From Ferrimonas kyonanensis DSM 18153 (GTDB taxonomy: Bacteria > Pseudomonadota > Gammaproteobacteria > Enterobacterales > Shewanellaceae): a DNA stretch of 64,000 nucleotides. The notes beneath the pieces are model-generated. The model was not told the DNA's origin. It saw nothing but the letters and a program-made list of their open reading frames with translations, and ran no database searches. Shown here in pieces: positions 34,066-45,161 of this stretch (its first letter is position 1; each line of letters begins with the position of its first letter). The stretch is taken from contig NZ_AUDJ01000011.1 in the NCBI RefSeq assembly GCF_000425405.1, positions 124,001-188,000 of the forward strand, read 5' to 3'. The position numbers were made by a program, and so were the translations under genes.

Positions 34066-34638
34066 TTAGGCCACGCTGTGCAACCGGGTGCGAATCCTGG
34101 CCAACGCCTGCTGACGCAGGTAGGTATCCAGCTGATTGGCATGAATCACGGTCAGATCCGTGATGCCCATCTGGGCCAGTGGCCCTCGCAACTGCAACTC
34201 GGCGCCCCCGGTGTCGCTGCCGCCACAGGCCAGCACCAGGTAAGCACGTTTGCCGGACAACATGCCTTGAATGCCGCCATCATGGTAACGAAAGGTTCGT
34301 CGTGGCCGCATCACATGATCCAGCCAGCTCTTGAGGGTAGAGGGCAACGCACTGTTGTAAACAGGCGCACCAATCACCACCACATCGGCGGCCTTTAACT
34401 CATCGATAAGCCGGTTCGACAGTCGATCGGCAGCGTCGATCTCCGGGCTACTCTGTTCACCATAGAAGGCTTCCAATGTGTGGCCACTGAAATGGGGCAG
34501 CGGATCGGCAGCCAGATCCCGCTCCGTCAATGTGATTGACTGAGTCTGGCTTAAGCTGGCGACCAGCTCACGGCACAGGCTTCGAGACTGGGATTCTTGC
34601 TCACGGGCGCTGCTGTGCAGCAGCAACAGATTGGTCAT
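34066..34638 (-). CDS. azoR: FMN-dependent NADH:quinone reductase / azoreductase
   Basis: Flavodoxin-fold reductase of 190 residues, AzoR type. The FMN site begins LLLLHSSAREQESQSRSLCR and the active-site region reads GAPVYNSALPSTLKSWLDHV. Such enzymes reduce quinones by two electrons and azo dyes at the expense of NADH, protecting against quinone stress. It is divergent from soxR, and its promoter has the 19-base spacer and central dyad of a SoxR-activated promoter, which makes it a strong candidate SoxR target. Confidence 0.9.
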   Translation of the reverse strand: MTNLLLLHSSAREQESQSRSLCRELVASLSQTQSITLTERDLAADPLPHFSGHTLEAFYGEQSSPEIDAADRLSNRLIDELKAADVVVIGAPVYNSALPSTLKSWLDHVMRPRRTFRYHDGGIQGMLSGKRAYLVLACGGSDTGGAELQLRGPLAQMGITDLTVIHANQLDTYLRQQALARIRTRLHSVA

Positions 34639-34705
34639 TGGGACTCCGATTCCAGAAAGGGTCTGACGGCCCCTGTCTGGGGCCGGTTCGTTAAGGCTGA
34701 AACGG

Positions 34706-34736
34706 AGTCTAAAACTTAAACATTACTTTAAGTCAA
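34706..34736 (-). promoter_or_regulatory. SoxR-type promoter for azoR
   Basis: On the minus strand TTGACT (34736-34731), a spacer of exactly 19 bases and TAGACT (34711-34706). A perfect dyad, ACTTAAA-N6-TTTAAGT (34714-34733), is centred in the spacer. Overlong 19-base spacers with a central dyad are the hallmark of MerR-family activated promoters, and soxR is encoded on the other side. Confidence 0.82.
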
Positions 34737-34774
34737 GTTATACTTCAGGCCTGAACCATAAACCGATTTGGGCC

Positions 34775-35263
34775 ATGAAACGAAAAGACAATTACCTCAG
34801 CGTCAGCGAGGCCGCCGACCGAGCCGGAGTGGCGGCCTCGGCGCTGCGCTTCTACGAAAGCCGGGGGCTGATTCGGGCCAGCCGCACCGCCGGCAATCAA
34901 CGACGTTTTCACCCGTCGGTGCTGCGCACCATCTCGGTGATTCAGGTGGCGCAGAAGCTGGGCCTGACTCTGGAAGAGATCGGTCAGGCGCTGGCCAGCC
35001 TGCCCGATGAGCGACCGCCGAATAAGCGCGATTGGGAGCGGCTATCGGCCCGCTGGAAAAACCAACTGGACCAACGGATTGAAAACCTGCAACGACTGAG
35101 GGACAACCTCAGCGGCTGCATCGGCTGTGGCTGCCTGTCGATGCGCTCCTGCGCCCTGTTCAACCCCGACGATGAAGTGGTTGCTCGAGGCAGTGGTCCC
35201 CGGTTTCTGCTGGAAGACGCCATTCAAGGTGGCGAAAGCGGCCATCAAAAAGGCCACCCCTAG
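34775..35263 (+). CDS. soxR: Redox-sensitive regulator SoxR
   Basis: MerR-family regulator of 162 residues with the SoxR 2Fe-2S signature: Cys-115, -118, -120 and -126 in SGCIGCGCLSMRSC (C-X2-C-X-C-X5-C). The HTH (YLSVSEAADRAGVAASALRF) is at residues 7-26. Oxidation of the cluster by redox-active compounds activates target promoters. Here the divergent azoR is the evident target; no soxS lies nearby, as is usual outside enteric bacteria. The last codons overlap the stem of the terminator at 35251-35272. Confidence 0.95.
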   Translation: MKRKDNYLSVSEAADRAGVAASALRFYESRGLIRASRTAGNQRRFHPSVLRTISVIQVAQKLGLTLEEIGQALASLPDERPPNKRDWERLSARWKNQLDQRIENLQRLRDNLSGCIGCGCLSMRSCALFNPDDEVVARGSGPRFLLEDAIQGGESGHQKGHP

Positions 35264-35272
35264 GGGTGGCCT
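35251..35272. terminator. Bidirectional terminator
   Basis: AGGCCACCCC and GGGGTGGCCT form a 10-bp palindromic stem between the convergent soxR and chemoreceptor genes. Its left arm overlaps the final soxR codons. Confidence 0.75.
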
Positions 35273-35290
35273 GATTGTTCCTGGCTTCTG

Positions 35291-37294
35291 TCAGACCCGG
35301 TAGCGGTCCAGGCCGCTGGCCAACTGATGGCCCCCTTCCGACAACTCCTCCAGATTGCGCTCCAGCTGATCGCCACGCGCCACCGCGTCGTCGGACAACT
35401 CATGCACCCGGGACACCGTGGTAGCAATCTCCTCCGCTACCCGCGCCTGCTGAGAGATGGCCTGAGTCATCTCCTGCACCTGATGCTCAATCCGCCCCAC
35501 CTCGGCACCGGCCTCGGCCAGGGTATCGACAATCTGTTGATTGCTGACCTGACTCTGATCCACCTGGGCGCAACTGGTCTGCATGGCACGTTCCGCCTCA
35601 ATGCTGGATTGCTGCAAGGTGGCGATAATGGCCTGAATGTTGGCGGTGGAATCCTGAGTCTTCGACGCCAACGTGCGCACCTCATCCGCCACCACCGCAA
35701 AGCCCCTTCCCTGCTCTCCGGCCCGAGCTGCCTCGATGGCGGCATTAAGCGCCAGCAGGTTGGTCTGCTCGGCGATGGTGCGAATCACATCCAGCACTTC
35801 GCCGATCTGGTCGGCATTCTGACGCAACCGTGATACCACCCCACTGGCATCGCCGACCTGGGCCGACAGTTGTGCCAGCGCCTGTTTGCCCTGCTCCACC
35901 GCATCACCAGCCTGGCGCATCTGTGCCGTCACTTGCTGCGCATGCTCGGTAACGGTATCGGCACTGCGGGCCATCTCGGCGCTGGTCTGCGCCATCTCGT
36001 TGGTGGCTGCCGATGCCTGTTCCACTTCGCCTTTTTGCGCCGACATCGAGGCCAACGTCTGCTCCCAGATGTCGGTGGCCACCTGGCTGCTTCGGGACAC
36101 CGACTGAGTCAGCTCTTTGCTCTGGTTCACCAACTGATGTACCCGCTCTGCGAACAGATTAAACGCCCTCCCCAATTGGCCCAGCTCGTCGGCGCGACTG
36201 ACCTCGATGCGGCTACTGAGATCCCCGTCTCCCTGAGCGATCTCCTCCATCGCCCTCACCAGCTGCCGAATCTGGGCTTTCAGCGGCAGCAACAACAACC
36301 ACACCACAGCGGACACCAACAGAGTCAGCAGCACCGATGCCAGTCCGGTCGACCAGGCTTCGCTGGCGACATGGGCATCCACCACCTGCTCCGGCAGCAG
36401 GAACCCCAGTCGCCAGTGCATTAACGGATAGTCACTGTCTACCGGTTGCCACTGCACTCGCTGCGTTTGGCCCTGCCACTGTACCGAGGCGGTACCAGTG
36501 GGCTGGTTGATCAACTGGCTCGCCAAAGCGGCAAAACCGCTGCTGTCGGCAAACTGATTGTCCACCTCGCCCAACAACGAACCAGGGGGAAAACGGTCAG
36601 AAAACGCCGGGAAAAATACCAGCTTGCCCTGTTCAGTCATCAGGAACGCTTGCCCCTGTTGCTGGTACTTAATGTTCGACAGCAGCGACTCACCGATGGT
36701 GGTGATCAAAATGTCCATGCCACCGATCCCCAGCAGCTGGCCATCGTGGTCATAGACGGTGCGCTTTACCGTCGCCGAGACCGAGCCGTCATTAGCGTCC
36801 ACCGCCGGATCGGTGACGTAGAGGCGATCTTTGCCGAGGGCCTCACCCCACCAGGGGCGTTTATTGGTGTAGTAGTTGGGATCGTCGGAGTAGCGACCAT
36901 TGAGATCAAAATACTCATAGGTGTGATTGCTGCCGAAAAACAAGCTCTTAATCGCCGGGTCCTGGTCGGAAAAGAAGCGAAAATAATCGGTCACGTCGTG
37001 GTAGTCAGCGTTGCCCTGCAATGAGCCGCCGCGTTGATCGTATTCGCGAAAGAAGCGCTTCACCTGCGGACTGGAAAACGCCGCGTGAATCACCTGGCCC
37101 TTGGCCTCGAAAAACGCCGCAATGGCGCTGGCCTGTTCCGACACCAGTTGCGCCACCTCGCGCCCCACCTGTTCCCGGGTTTGTTGCCGACTCTGGCTGA
37201 CCTGATACACGGTCACCAGCGTCAGAATGATAAACAGCGACCCACCAATGGAAGCCACCAGTTGCCGAGTAAGCGATGCCCTAAACCAATTCAT
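35291..37294 (-). CDS. Methyl-accepting chemotaxis protein with Cache domain
   Basis: Chemoreceptor of about 667 residues. A transmembrane helix (~12-34) is followed by a periplasmic dCache-type sensor (~50-310, with [20 protein letters not shown] and GIGGMDILI), a second helix (~325-345), a HAMP domain and a signalling domain. The signalling tip [20 protein letters not shown] is fully conserved. dCache sensors often bind amino acids or organic acids. The ATG at 37294 has GGGGA seven bases upstream; in-frame ATGs at 37312 and 37336 are alternatives. No pentapeptide tether is seen at the C-terminus. Confidence 0.9.
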   Translation of the reverse strand: MNWFRASLTRQLVASIGGSLFIILTLVTVYQVSQSRQQTREQVGREVAQLVSEQASAIAAFFEAKGQVIHAAFSSPQVKRFFREYDQRGGSLQGNADYHDVTDYFRFFSDQDPAIKSLFFGSNHTYEYFDLNGRYSDDPNYYTNKRPWWGEALGKDRLYVTDPAVDANDGSVSATVKRTVYDHDGQLLGIGGMDILITTIGESLLSNIKYQQQGQAFLMTEQGKLVFFPAFSDRFPPGSLLGEVDNQFADSSGFAALASQLINQPTGTASVQWQGQTQRVQWQPVDSDYPLMHWRLGFLLPEQVVDAHVASEAWSTGLASVLLTLLVSAVVWLLLLPLKAQIRQLVRAMEEIAQGDGDLSSRIEVSRADELGQLGRAFNLFAERVHQLVNQSKELTQSVSRSSQVATDIWEQTLASMSAQKGEVEQASAATNEMAQTSAEMARSADTVTEHAQQVTAQMRQAGDAVEQGKQALAQLSAQVGDASGVVSRLRQNADQIGEVLDVIRTIAEQTNLLALNAAIEAARAGEQGRGFAVVADEVRTLASKTQDSTANIQAIIATLQQSSIEAERAMQTSCAQVDQSQVSNQQIVDTLAEAGAEVGRIEHQVQEMTQAISQQARVAEEIATTVSRVHELSDDAVARGDQLERNLEELSEGGHQLASGLDRYRV

Positions 37295-37547
37295 CCTTGA
37301 TCCCCAATTCATCCATTTCTTATCGTTATCGGCCAAAATTACCGTTGCTAAACATCATACCGGAAGCAGGCGGCAATGGACGGCTGAAGAGGCAAACACG
37401 ATATTGCTCTGCCACTGGCCGACAACTCAATATAAACGTCGCAAAATCAAAGACTCATCATTTTTTCGAATCCGAATTAGCAGTCGCAAAGGCAATATCC
37501 GTCGGCCATTGCTGGCAACATCCTGGCCATTGACCAGGCAAAAAAAA

Positions 37548-37573
37548 CGGGCCTGGTGTCAACACCAGGCCCG
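37548..37573 (-). terminator. Terminator of the nqr operon
   Basis: CGGGCCTGGTGT and its reverse complement form a 12-bp stem followed on the minus strand by seven T residues, 24 bases after the nqrM stop. Confidence 0.9.
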
Positions 37574-37596
37574 CCATTGAATCGGAAGCATCAGCC

Positions 37597-37818
37597 TCAG
37601 ATGATGCGCTGTTCCATCAACTGCTGACGGCGGCTCTCCTGTGCCATCTTGGCTTTGCGCTTGTCGCAGGGCTCAGGACAATCACAGGCCTTGTCGACGC
37701 CAACGCCGCCCAGTCCGCCACAGGAGCCGCTGATGGTCTTACGCTTAAATACATAGCCCACCGCCATGATGGCCACAACGCCCAACATAATCACAAAGGT
37801 GGCAATAAAGGTGTTCAT
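37597..37818 (-). CDS. nqrM: Na+-NQR maturation factor NqrM
   Basis: A 73-residue protein with one N-terminal membrane helix (residues 3-24) and four cysteines (33, 45, 47, 51 in SGSCGG and ACDCPEPC), the hallmark of NqrM (DUF539). It is needed to insert iron into Na+-NQR. It overlaps apbE by 4 bases and is the last gene of the operon. Confidence 0.95.
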   Translation of the reverse strand: MNTFIATFVIMLGVVAIMAVGYVFKRKTISGSCGGLGGVGVDKACDCPEPCDKRKAKMAQESRRQQLMEQRII

Positions 37819-38855
37819 GATGCTTGCTCCTTAGACTCCAGATAGGCGTTGAACGCCTTGCTGTAATGCACCTGATACTGGCCATCAGCCCGCTCTATCA
37901 ACATTACCGCTAACCCGGTGCGCTCAGCAAGGGCCAGGCCCTTTTCCACGCCCATCACCATCAGCGCCGTCGCCAGACCATCGGCGGTCATGCAGCTGTT
38001 GGTGATCACCGTGGCGGACACCAGGTGGTGAGCCACCGGCCGACCGGTAGCCGGATCGATCAGATGGGAAAACTGCACCCCGTCCTGCTCGAAGAAATTG
38101 CGATAATCGCCGGAGGTGGCCACCGACATGTTGCCCGGTTCAATCACCGTGAACACATCCCGACCGGCGGGATCCGGACGCTCAATGGCCACGCGCCAGG
38201 GTTGCCCCTGAACCTTATGCCCCTTGACCCGCAGTTCACCGCCCACCTCGACCAGGTAGTTGTGAATGCCCCGGCTTTCCAGCACTTCGGCCACCACATC
38301 GACCCCATAGCCTTTGGCAATGGAGGAGAGATCCACCTTCAGAGTCGGTTCGGTTTTAAACAACCAGCGCCCTTTCATGGACAGCTTGTCATGACCGATG
38401 GTGGCTTTAACTCTGGCGATCTGTTCGTCAGAGGGGGCCGTCTCAATATGGCCGTCGGGACCAAAGCCCCACAGGTTGACCAGCGGCCCCACGGTCACAT
38501 CCAACGCGCCGTCGGTGAGATCGGTAAGCCGTTTGGCTTCGGTCAGCACCTTGGCGAACTCAGAACTGATCTCCATGCCGCCTACCCGCTGCATGCGGTT
38601 AAAGCGACTGACCTCGGAACTGCGCTTCCAGGTGGACATGGACCGGTTGACCTGACCCAGCCTCAGGTCGATCTCGCCCTGCAACAGCAGCGGATCCACC
38701 GGCGAGTCGGTGTCGACCCAGCTGATGTGATAGGTGGTGCCCATGGTGTGTCCGGAAACGGACTCCACCTCCGGCGTTGTCGGGGAGCATCCAGAAAGAA
38801 AGATGGCCAGCCCGACGAGGGCCAGCCATAGATGCTTATAGGCTCGATACAACAT
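37815..38855 (-). CDS. apbE: FAD:protein FMN transferase
   Basis: ApbE lipoprotein of 346 residues. It has a lipoprotein signal (LALVGLAIFLSGCSPTTP) and the family motifs VSGHTMGTTYHISWV, SSIAKGYGVDVV and TSGDYRNFF with SHLIDPATGRP. It attaches FMN covalently to threonine in NqrB and NqrC, working outside the inner membrane. The ATG at 38855 with GAGG five bases upstream is preferred to a TTG at 38867. It sits between nqrF and nqrM, so the maturation factors are made with their target. Confidence 0.95.
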   Translation of the reverse strand: MLYRAYKHLWLALVGLAIFLSGCSPTTPEVESVSGHTMGTTYHISWVDTDSPVDPLLLQGEIDLRLGQVNRSMSTWKRSSEVSRFNRMQRVGGMEISSEFAKVLTEAKRLTDLTDGALDVTVGPLVNLWGFGPDGHIETAPSDEQIARVKATIGHDKLSMKGRWLFKTEPTLKVDLSSIAKGYGVDVVAEVLESRGIHNYLVEVGGELRVKGHKVQGQPWRVAIERPDPAGRDVFTVIEPGNMSVATSGDYRNFFEQDGVQFSHLIDPATGRPVAHHLVSATVITNSCMTADGLATALMVMGVEKGLALAERTGLAVMLIERADGQYQVHYSKAFNAYLESKEQAS

Positions 38856-38869
38856 GAAGCCTCGCAAGT

Positions 38870-40099
38870 TTAGCCACCGAAATCATCCAACAGGATGTTT
38901 TCGTCTTCGACGCCCAGATCTTTGAGCATGTTGATCACCGCGGCGTTCATCACCGGAGGACCACACATGTAGAACTCGCAATCTTCGGGGGCGTCATGGT
39001 TCTTCAGATAGTGTTCAAACAGCACGTTGTGAATGAAACCGGTGTAGCCGTCCCAGTTGTCCTCAGGCTGAGGATCGGACAGGGCCACGTGCCACTCGAA
39101 GTTGTCATTCTCGGCCGCCAGACCATCGAAATCTTCGGTATAGAACATCTCACGCTTGGAGCGGGCACCATACCAGAAGCTGATTTTACGATCGCTGCTC
39201 AGACGCTTCAACTGGTCAAAGATGTGCGAGCGCATCGGCGCCATACCGGCACCACCACCGATGAAGATCATCTCGTTCTTGGTCTCTTTGGCGAAGAACT
39301 CCCCAAACGGCCCGGAGATGGTCACCTTATCGCCGGCCTTCAGGCTCCAGATGTAGGACGACATCTTACCGCAAGGCAAGCTCAGGTTGTTTGGCGGCGG
39401 CGTCGCGATCCGCACGTTCAACATGATGATGCCTTCCTCTTCCGGGTAGTTGGCCATGGAGTAGGCGCGAATGGTCTCATCCTCAACCTTGGATTCCAGG
39501 TTGAAGAAACCAAAACGCTCCCAGTCGGCCCGGTACTCTTCCGGAATGTCGAAGTCGGCGTATTTCACGTGGTGCGCCGGCGCTTCGATCTGAATGTAAC
39601 CACCGGCGCGGAACGGCACCGATTCGCCGTGAGGAATCTTCAGCTTCAGCTCTTTAATGAATGTGGCCTTGTTATCGTTGGAGATAACTTCGCATTCCCA
39701 CTTCTTGATGCCGAACACCTCTTCCGGCAACTCGATGTCCATGTCGTTCTTAACTGCCACCTGGCAAGCCAGACGACACCCTTCACGGGCCTCGCGCTTG
39801 GAGATGTGGTCCAGCTCGGTAGGCAGGATCTCGCCGCCGCCTTCGTGTACCTTCACCCGGCACTGGCCGCAGGAGCCACCGCCACCACAGGCTGAGGAAA
39901 CAAAAATACCGTTACCCGCCAGCGCGCCCAGCAGTTTGTCGCCGGCTCCGGTGGTAATGGTCTTATCTTCATCGTCATTGATCTTAATGCTGATGTTACC
40001 GGAAGAAACCAGCTTGGATTTGGCAAACATAATCACCAGTACCAGCACGGTTACAATTGCGGTAAACATCGTTACGCCGAGTACAATTTCCATCGACAC
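38870..40099 (-). CDS. nqrF: Na+-NQR subunit F
   Basis: NADH-oxidising subunit of 409 residues. It has one N-terminal membrane helix, a 2Fe-2S ferredoxin domain ([17 protein letters not shown] plus the later GCRLACQ) and an FAD/NADH domain ([33 protein letters not shown]). It takes electrons from NADH at the cytoplasmic side and passes them on to the membrane flavins. Length and motifs are standard. Confidence 0.98.
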   Translation of the reverse strand: MSMEIVLGVTMFTAIVTVLVLVIMFAKSKLVSSGNISIKINDDEDKTITTGAGDKLLGALAGNGIFVSSACGGGGSCGQCRVKVHEGGGEILPTELDHISKREAREGCRLACQVAVKNDMDIELPEEVFGIKKWECEVISNDNKATFIKELKLKIPHGESVPFRAGGYIQIEAPAHHVKYADFDIPEEYRADWERFGFFNLESKVEDETIRAYSMANYPEEEGIIMLNVRIATPPPNNLSLPCGKMSSYIWSLKAGDKVTISGPFGEFFAKETKNEMIFIGGGAGMAPMRSHIFDQLKRLSSDRKISFWYGARSKREMFYTEDFDGLAAENDNFEWHVALSDPQPEDNWDGYTGFIHNVLFEHYLKNHDAPEDCEFYMCGPPVMNAAVINMLKDLGVEDENILLDDFGG

Positions 40100-40128
40100 G
40101 TCCTTTTACTTCTTATTCTCGGCGCCGC

Positions 40129-40737
40129 TTACAGCGACACTCCGGAAAATGACATAAAGCCCAGAGCCATCAGGCCCGCGGTCACGAAGGTGATGCCCAG
40201 CCCACGCAGCCCTTCCGGCACGTCGGAGTACTTCATCTTTTCGCGGATGCCTGCCAACAGAACCAGCGCCATGGCCCAGCCCACACCGGCACCCAGACCA
40301 AAGACCACGGATTCAATGTGACCGTACTCGCGGTTAGCCATGAAGGACACGGCCCCGAAGATGGCACAGTTCACCGTAATCAGCGGCAGGAAGATGCCCA
40401 GCGCGTTGTACAGAGGCGGGAAGAACTTATCCAGAATCATCTCCAGAATCTGCACCAGAGCCGCAATCACACCGATGAAGGTAATGAAGTTCAAGAAGCT
40501 CAGATCCGAATTTTCCATCCCCGCCCAGGACAGCGCGCCCGGCTTAAGGATGTACTGAAAGATCAACTGGTTAAACGGCACCGCCAGGGTCAGCACCACA
40601 ATCACGGCCACACCCAGGCCCATGGCGGTTTTGACTTTCTTGGACACCGCCAGGAAGGTACACATCCCCAGGAAGAAGGACAGCGCCATGTTTTCAATAA
40701 AGATCGCCCGAACCAACAGGCTGATGTAATGTTCCAT
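40129..40737 (-). CDS. nqrE: Na+-NQR subunit E
   Basis: Integral membrane subunit of 202 residues with six helices, paralogous to NqrD in inverted topology. [20 protein letters not shown] and [20 protein letters not shown] contain the conserved cysteines that hold the intramembrane iron centre between NqrD and NqrE. Confidence 0.98.
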   Translation of the reverse strand: MEHYISLLVRAIFIENMALSFFLGMCTFLAVSKKVKTAMGLGVAVIVVLTLAVPFNQLIFQYILKPGALSWAGMENSDLSFLNFITFIGVIAALVQILEMILDKFFPPLYNALGIFLPLITVNCAIFGAVSFMANREYGHIESVVFGLGAGVGWAMALVLLAGIREKMKYSDVPEGLRGLGITFVTAGLMALGFMSFSGVSL

Positions 40738-40746
40738 ATCTTGTCC

Positions 40747-41376
40747 TTAGTCCTTAGGTTCGACCTGCTCCGGACGCGCAGTCCGAATGCCCCAGATAAT
40801 GAAGCCAATCAGGAAGAACGCGCTCGGAGGCAGCAACAGCAGACCATTAGGCACGTACCAACCGCCGTCGGTTACCTTAGACAGTACTTCAACTCCAAAC
40901 AGGGAACCGTTACCAAACAGCTCTCGCACGAAACCGATGGACATCAGTACCGCCGAGTAACCCAGGCCGTTACCGATACCGTCGAGGAAGCTCGGCAGCG
41001 GCGGGCTCTTCATGGCGAACGCTTCGGCGCGTCCCATCACGATGCAGTTGGTAATGATCAAGCCAACGAATACCGTCAGCTGCTTGGCGACTTCGTAGGC
41101 GTAAGCTTTCAACACCTGGTCCACCACAATCACCAACGAGGCGATGACGGTCATCTGGACGATGATGCGCACACTGTTGGGAATGTGATTGCGAATCATG
41201 GAGATGAACAAGTTGGAGAAGGCACACACCATTGTCAGGGCGATGGACATCACCAACGCCGTTTCCAGCTTGGAGGTGATCGCCAGGGCAGAACAGATAC
41301 CCAGTACGTTAAGTGCAATGGGGTTACTGGCTATCACCGGTCCCAGGACAATGTCCTTCATGGATTTCTCAGACAT
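40747..41376 (-). CDS. nqrD: Na+-NQR subunit D
   Basis: Integral membrane subunit of 209 residues. [20 protein letters not shown] and [20 protein letters not shown] carry the conserved cysteine positions paired with those of NqrE. It overlaps the stop of nqrC by one base (TGATG), so translation is coupled. Confidence 0.98.
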   Translation of the reverse strand: MSEKSMKDIVLGPVIASNPIALNVLGICSALAITSKLETALVMSIALTMVCAFSNLFISMIRNHIPNSVRIIVQMTVIASLVIVVDQVLKAYAYEVAKQLTVFVGLIITNCIVMGRAEAFAMKSPPLPSFLDGIGNGLGYSAVLMSIGFVRELFGNGSLFGVEVLSKVTDGGWYVPNGLLLLPPSAFFLIGFIIWGIRTARPEQVEPKD

Positions 41377-42152
41377 CAGAGAATGCCTCCTTTACGAGCG
41401 TTGGCAATAAAGGGACCAAAGCCCTCCTCACCCAGCCAGAAGTCCAGGGTGTACTGCACGCCGTTGGCGGTCAGCGTGGCTCCGGACAGAGCGTCAATGT
41501 CGTGTTGTTTGTCGGTGGGCATCTTGGTGACACGAATCTTGAGATCGCCCTGCGAATCAAACAGCTTTTTGCCAGGCCACAGCGCCTTCCATTTCGGGTT
41601 CTGGACCTCACCGCCCAGACCGGGAGTTTCACCGCTGTCGCTGAAGTCGTAGTAGACCATGGCTTTGACGGTGTTCATGTCCGGTTCCAATGCCAGGAAG
41701 GCGTACATGGTGGACCACAAGCCGTAGCCGTGCACCGGCAGAATCACGCTGTCCAGCTCGCCATTGTCGTCTTTCACCAGATACACCAGCGCCTGATTGG
41801 CACGGCGCTTGATGGACGCCACGTCGTTGACCGGCACCATGGAGGTGGCGGTATCTCGGGCAGCCTGGCGCTGGTTAAATCCGGCGGCGTCGACATTGGT
41901 ATCGAACTCACCGCTGTTCAGGTCAACCACCTTGGCTTCGATGTACTGGTTGTACACCGCTGCCACGTCGCCGTTGACCTTATCCAGCAGACTGGCGGCT
42001 TCCAGGATGTACTTCTGGGTGTCCTGGGCCTTGTTCTTCTCCTGCAGCGGCTTCAGGGCCACGGCGGCCGTAGACACCACCAGGGAACACACCAGACACA
42101 GGCCGATAACCACGCCCAGGGTCTTGCCAAAACTTTCGTTGTTGTTAGCCAT
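41376..42152 (-). CDS. nqrC: Na+-NQR subunit C
   Basis: Subunit of 258 residues with one N-terminal membrane helix and a periplasmic domain carrying the covalent FMN site [14 protein letters not shown], where ApbE attaches FMN to the threonine. The start is ATG 42152 ([13 protein letters not shown]), overlapping the end of nqrB by 8 bases. Confidence 0.97.
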   Translation of the reverse strand: MANNNESFGKTLGVVIGLCLVCSLVVSTAAVALKPLQEKNKAQDTQKYILEAASLLDKVNGDVAAVYNQYIEAKVVDLNSGEFDTNVDAAGFNQRQAARDTATSMVPVNDVASIKRRANQALVYLVKDDNGELDSVILPVHGYGLWSTMYAFLALEPDMNTVKAMVYYDFSDSGETPGLGGEVQNPKWKALWPGKKLFDSQGDLKIRVTKMPTDKQHDIDALSGATLTANGVQYTLDFWLGEEGFGPFIANARKGGIL

Positions 42153-43371
42153 TGCGCGCCAGCCTCCGCTTGATGTTGGATTGAACCACGAAGTGGTCGA
42201 ACAAAGGTGCCCACAAGTTGGCAAACAGAATCGCCAGCATCATGCCTTCGGGGAAGGCCGGGTTCACCACGCGGATAAGCACCACCATCACCCCAATCAG
42301 GATGCCGTAGGCCCACTTGCCCTTCTCGGTAAAGGAGGCGGACACCGGGTCGGTAGCCATAAAGAACATACCGAAGGCGAAACCACCCAGAACCAGGTGC
42401 CAGGTCCAGGGAACGTTGAACATCGGGTTGGCGTCGGAGCCAATCAGGTTAAACAGAGACGACATGGCAATCATGCCCACCATAGTACCCATGACGATGC
42501 GCCAGGAGGCGATGCGGGCGTAGATGATCACCAGTCCACCCAGGGCCAGGGCCAGGGTCGAGGTCTCACCAACACTGCCGCCAATGAAGCCGTAGAAGGA
42601 GTCCCACCAGGCGGCATCGCTGAAGGCATCGAACCAACCGTAATCGGCAAAGCTCTTGGCGCCGGACGCGGCCTGACTCAGGTAAGTAGCCCCGGTGTAG
42701 CCGTCAACCGCACGCCAGATGGAGTCACCGGACATGTTGAGTGGGTACGCGAAGAACAGGAAAGCCCGTCCCGCCAGCGCCGGGTTCATGAAGTTACGAC
42801 CGGTGCCGCCAAACAACTCTTTGGCAACGACCACGCCGAAGGTGATCCCCAGCGCCACCTGCCACAACGGAATGGTGGCCGGCAGAATCAGTGCGTACAA
42901 CACCGAGGTCACGAAGAAACCTTCGTTAACTTCGTGTTTGCGCACACTGGCAAACAGTACTTCCCAGAAGCCCCCCACCGCGAAGGTGGTCAGGTAGATG
43001 GGCAGGAAGAAACAGGCGCCGTACAGCATCAGGCCACCGATGCCGGTAGCGGCGTTGAGCTGCCCTCCCAGCATCTCAAACAGGCCAACCTGCCACATGG
43101 CTGGCAGTCCAAAGCCTTCAGCCATGGCCAGTTGCGCCTGCAAACCGACGTTGTACATACCAAAAAACATGGCCGGGAAGGTACACAGCCACACGGTAAT
43201 CATGATCCGCTTCAGATCGATGTTGTCACGGACGTGGGTGCCACCCTTGGTGGTGTGTCCCGGAGTGTACAGAATGGTCGCCGCCGCTTCATACAGGGCA
43301 TACCACTTCTCGTACTTGCCGCCTTTTTCAAAATGCGGCTCAATTTGCTCGATAAAATTCTTCAGACCCAT
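42145..43371 (-). CDS. nqrB: Na+-NQR subunit B
   Basis: Membrane subunit of 408 residues that forms the ion channel and holds riboflavin and a covalent FMN. The FMN attachment motif reads [12 protein letters not shown], the TGAT form of the S/T-GAT signature. [20 protein letters not shown] and the C-terminal [20 protein letters not shown] are also typical. The start codon overlaps the nqrA stop (TGATG). Confidence 0.98.
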   Translation of the reverse strand: MGLKNFIEQIEPHFEKGGKYEKWYALYEAAATILYTPGHTTKGGTHVRDNIDLKRIMITVWLCTFPAMFFGMYNVGLQAQLAMAEGFGLPAMWQVGLFEMLGGQLNAATGIGGLMLYGACFFLPIYLTTFAVGGFWEVLFASVRKHEVNEGFFVTSVLYALILPATIPLWQVALGITFGVVVAKELFGGTGRNFMNPALAGRAFLFFAYPLNMSGDSIWRAVDGYTGATYLSQAASGAKSFADYGWFDAFSDAAWWDSFYGFIGGSVGETSTLALALGGLVIIYARIASWRIVMGTMVGMIAMSSLFNLIGSDANPMFNVPWTWHLVLGGFAFGMFFMATDPVSASFTEKGKWAYGILIGVMVVLIRVVNPAFPEGMMLAILFANLWAPLFDHFVVQSNIKRRLARNG

Positions 43372-44711
43372 CAGCCTTCCCTCTCGATGATCTCAAGACA
43401 GCGACGCAGTTCGACCCCGTAGTCGTACTTGCCCGGACACACGAAAGTGCACAGGGCCAGATCTTCTTCGTCCAGTTCCAGACAGCCCAGCGATTGGGCG
43501 TTGTCGGTGTCTTTGGCGATCAGATCACGCAGCAAAATGGTGGGCAGAATGTCCAGAGGCATCACCCGCTCGTAGTTGCCCAGCGGCACCATGGCACGCT
43601 TGGAACCACCGGTACTGGTGCTCATGTTGAACAGCTTGCCCTTGCTCAGGTGAGCCAGGAAGGTGCGGGTCAGGGAGAACTTGTCACCGCCGGGCATCAG
43701 CCAGCCGAACAGGTCTTTGCTATCGCCCTCTTCCAGCACGGTCACCTGCTGGTGGAAACGCCCGAGGAAGCCATGGGAACCGCTGCCGGTATGACCGGAC
43801 AACACCGAACCGGAGATCACCCGGTGATGAGGGTTGGACAGCGCACCGTCGGTCAACTGCGCCAGGTCGGCGCCCAGCAGAGTCTTGAGCAGACGCGGCT
43901 GGTTGACCACCGGACCGGCCAGGGACACGACCCGTCGGCAATCCAGCTCACCGGTGGTGAACAGGGTGCCGATGGCAATCACATCCTGATAGCCGATATG
44001 CCATACGCTGCGAGCCATGCTGGCCGGCAACAGATGATGGATGTGGGTGCCTGCCAAGCCTGCCGGGTGGGGCCCTTTGAACTGGGTCATCTGCAGATGA
44101 TCGTTGTCACCCACATCCAACGCGGTTTCGCCGGTATTGAGGTACACCTTACCGTCGGTCAGCTTACCCAGCACCGTCAGGCCGTGACAAAACGCATCGT
44201 AGGCTTCGGCAATCACCACCATGGGATCCGCAGCCAACGGATTGGTGTCGATGGCCGTCACAAAGATGCCGGCGGGGGCACTGTCCAATGCAGGAGTTTT
44301 GCTGAACGGGCGAGTACGAAGGGCGGTCCACAAGCCACTGTCCACCAGGTTGCTTTGTACCCGGTCGCGACTCAACTGACTCAGCTCTTCGACGGTGTAG
44401 TGGGGGAAGCGAATGCCTTCGTCGCCATCAATGTCGATGACTACGGATTGCAATACGCGTTTGGCACCCCGGTTGATGGCACTGATGGTGCCACAGGCAG
44501 GAGAGGTAAACTTAACGCCCGGGTTCTTTTTGTCTTCAAAAAGTACCTGGCCGCGCTTCACCCGCTCACCCTCTTTGATATGCATGGTGGGGCGCATACC
44601 GTGATATTCTTCTCCAAGGAGCGCGACCCGAGTGACCGATGGGCCCTCAAAAATCTTTTGCTCCGGACTCCCTTCAATGGGGAGGTCCAATCCTTTCTTT
44701 ATTGTAATCAT
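43371..44711 (-). CDS. nqrA: Na+-NQR subunit A
   Basis: Peripheral cytoplasmic subunit of 446 residues, first gene of the operon. It matches Vibrio NqrA along its length ([16 protein letters not shown], then [52 protein letters not shown]). I start at ATG 44711 by homology; in-frame ATGs at 44717 and 44777 are possible. None has a strong ribosome site. The six nqr genes plus apbE and nqrM form one tightly packed transcript ending at the terminator at 37548-37573. Confidence 0.97.
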   Translation of the reverse strand: MITIKKGLDLPIEGSPEQKIFEGPSVTRVALLGEEYHGMRPTMHIKEGERVKRGQVLFEDKKNPGVKFTSPACGTISAINRGAKRVLQSVVIDIDGDEGIRFPHYTVEELSQLSRDRVQSNLVDSGLWTALRTRPFSKTPALDSAPAGIFVTAIDTNPLAADPMVVIAEAYDAFCHGLTVLGKLTDGKVYLNTGETALDVGDNDHLQMTQFKGPHPAGLAGTHIHHLLPASMARSVWHIGYQDVIAIGTLFTTGELDCRRVVSLAGPVVNQPRLLKTLLGADLAQLTDGALSNPHHRVISGSVLSGHTGSGSHGFLGRFHQQVTVLEEGDSKDLFGWLMPGGDKFSLTRTFLAHLSKGKLFNMSTSTGGSKRAMVPLGNYERVMPLDILPTILLRDLIAKDTDNAQSLGCLELDEEDLALCTFVCPGKYDYGVELRRCLEIIEREG

Positions 44712-45161
44712 ACTCATTTGCACTGCTGTCTGGGACTTCGTCTCTTCGCCCACGAATGGTGGAAAAGAGGAATTCATGTTGACGTCGTTAGCAATTCACC
44801 AACCAGACATGAACCGCCGCATAAAAATGACTATTAGTGAGATCCATGTCACGCTGACTCGGGCGAATCATACCCCAACCGTGCCTATACTGCTACGAAA
44901 ATCACCAAAGAATGGATCGATTGCTGCGATTACTGCCGTTTTATTAACAAAAAGCGCTTAAACGTGCGAAAAGCAGGTGAAATATATTACTAACCCGGTT
45001 CACCTCTCATGATTAGCGTGATATTTCCACCCCCAATTTCGATCGAATTTCAGTCATATATTTTTCCGATTTTATTGCATAAAAGTCCCGACTTGAGTTG
45101 CAGGGGCAGATTCGAGTAGAGTCGGCACACCGCAATTACATCGATAACACAGGGACAACAG
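44712..45161. other. Divergent control region of nqr and the POT transporter
   Basis: About 450 bases without a gene I can support. The sequence becomes AT-rich towards the transporter side. I found no clear operator or riboswitch, and no promoter good enough to call on either strand. Confidence 0.4.

Noticed and set aside
41797-43422. 541-codon open frame opposite nqrB/nqrC
   Set aside because: Antisense shadow rich in His, Gln and Gly, lying over two certain genes.
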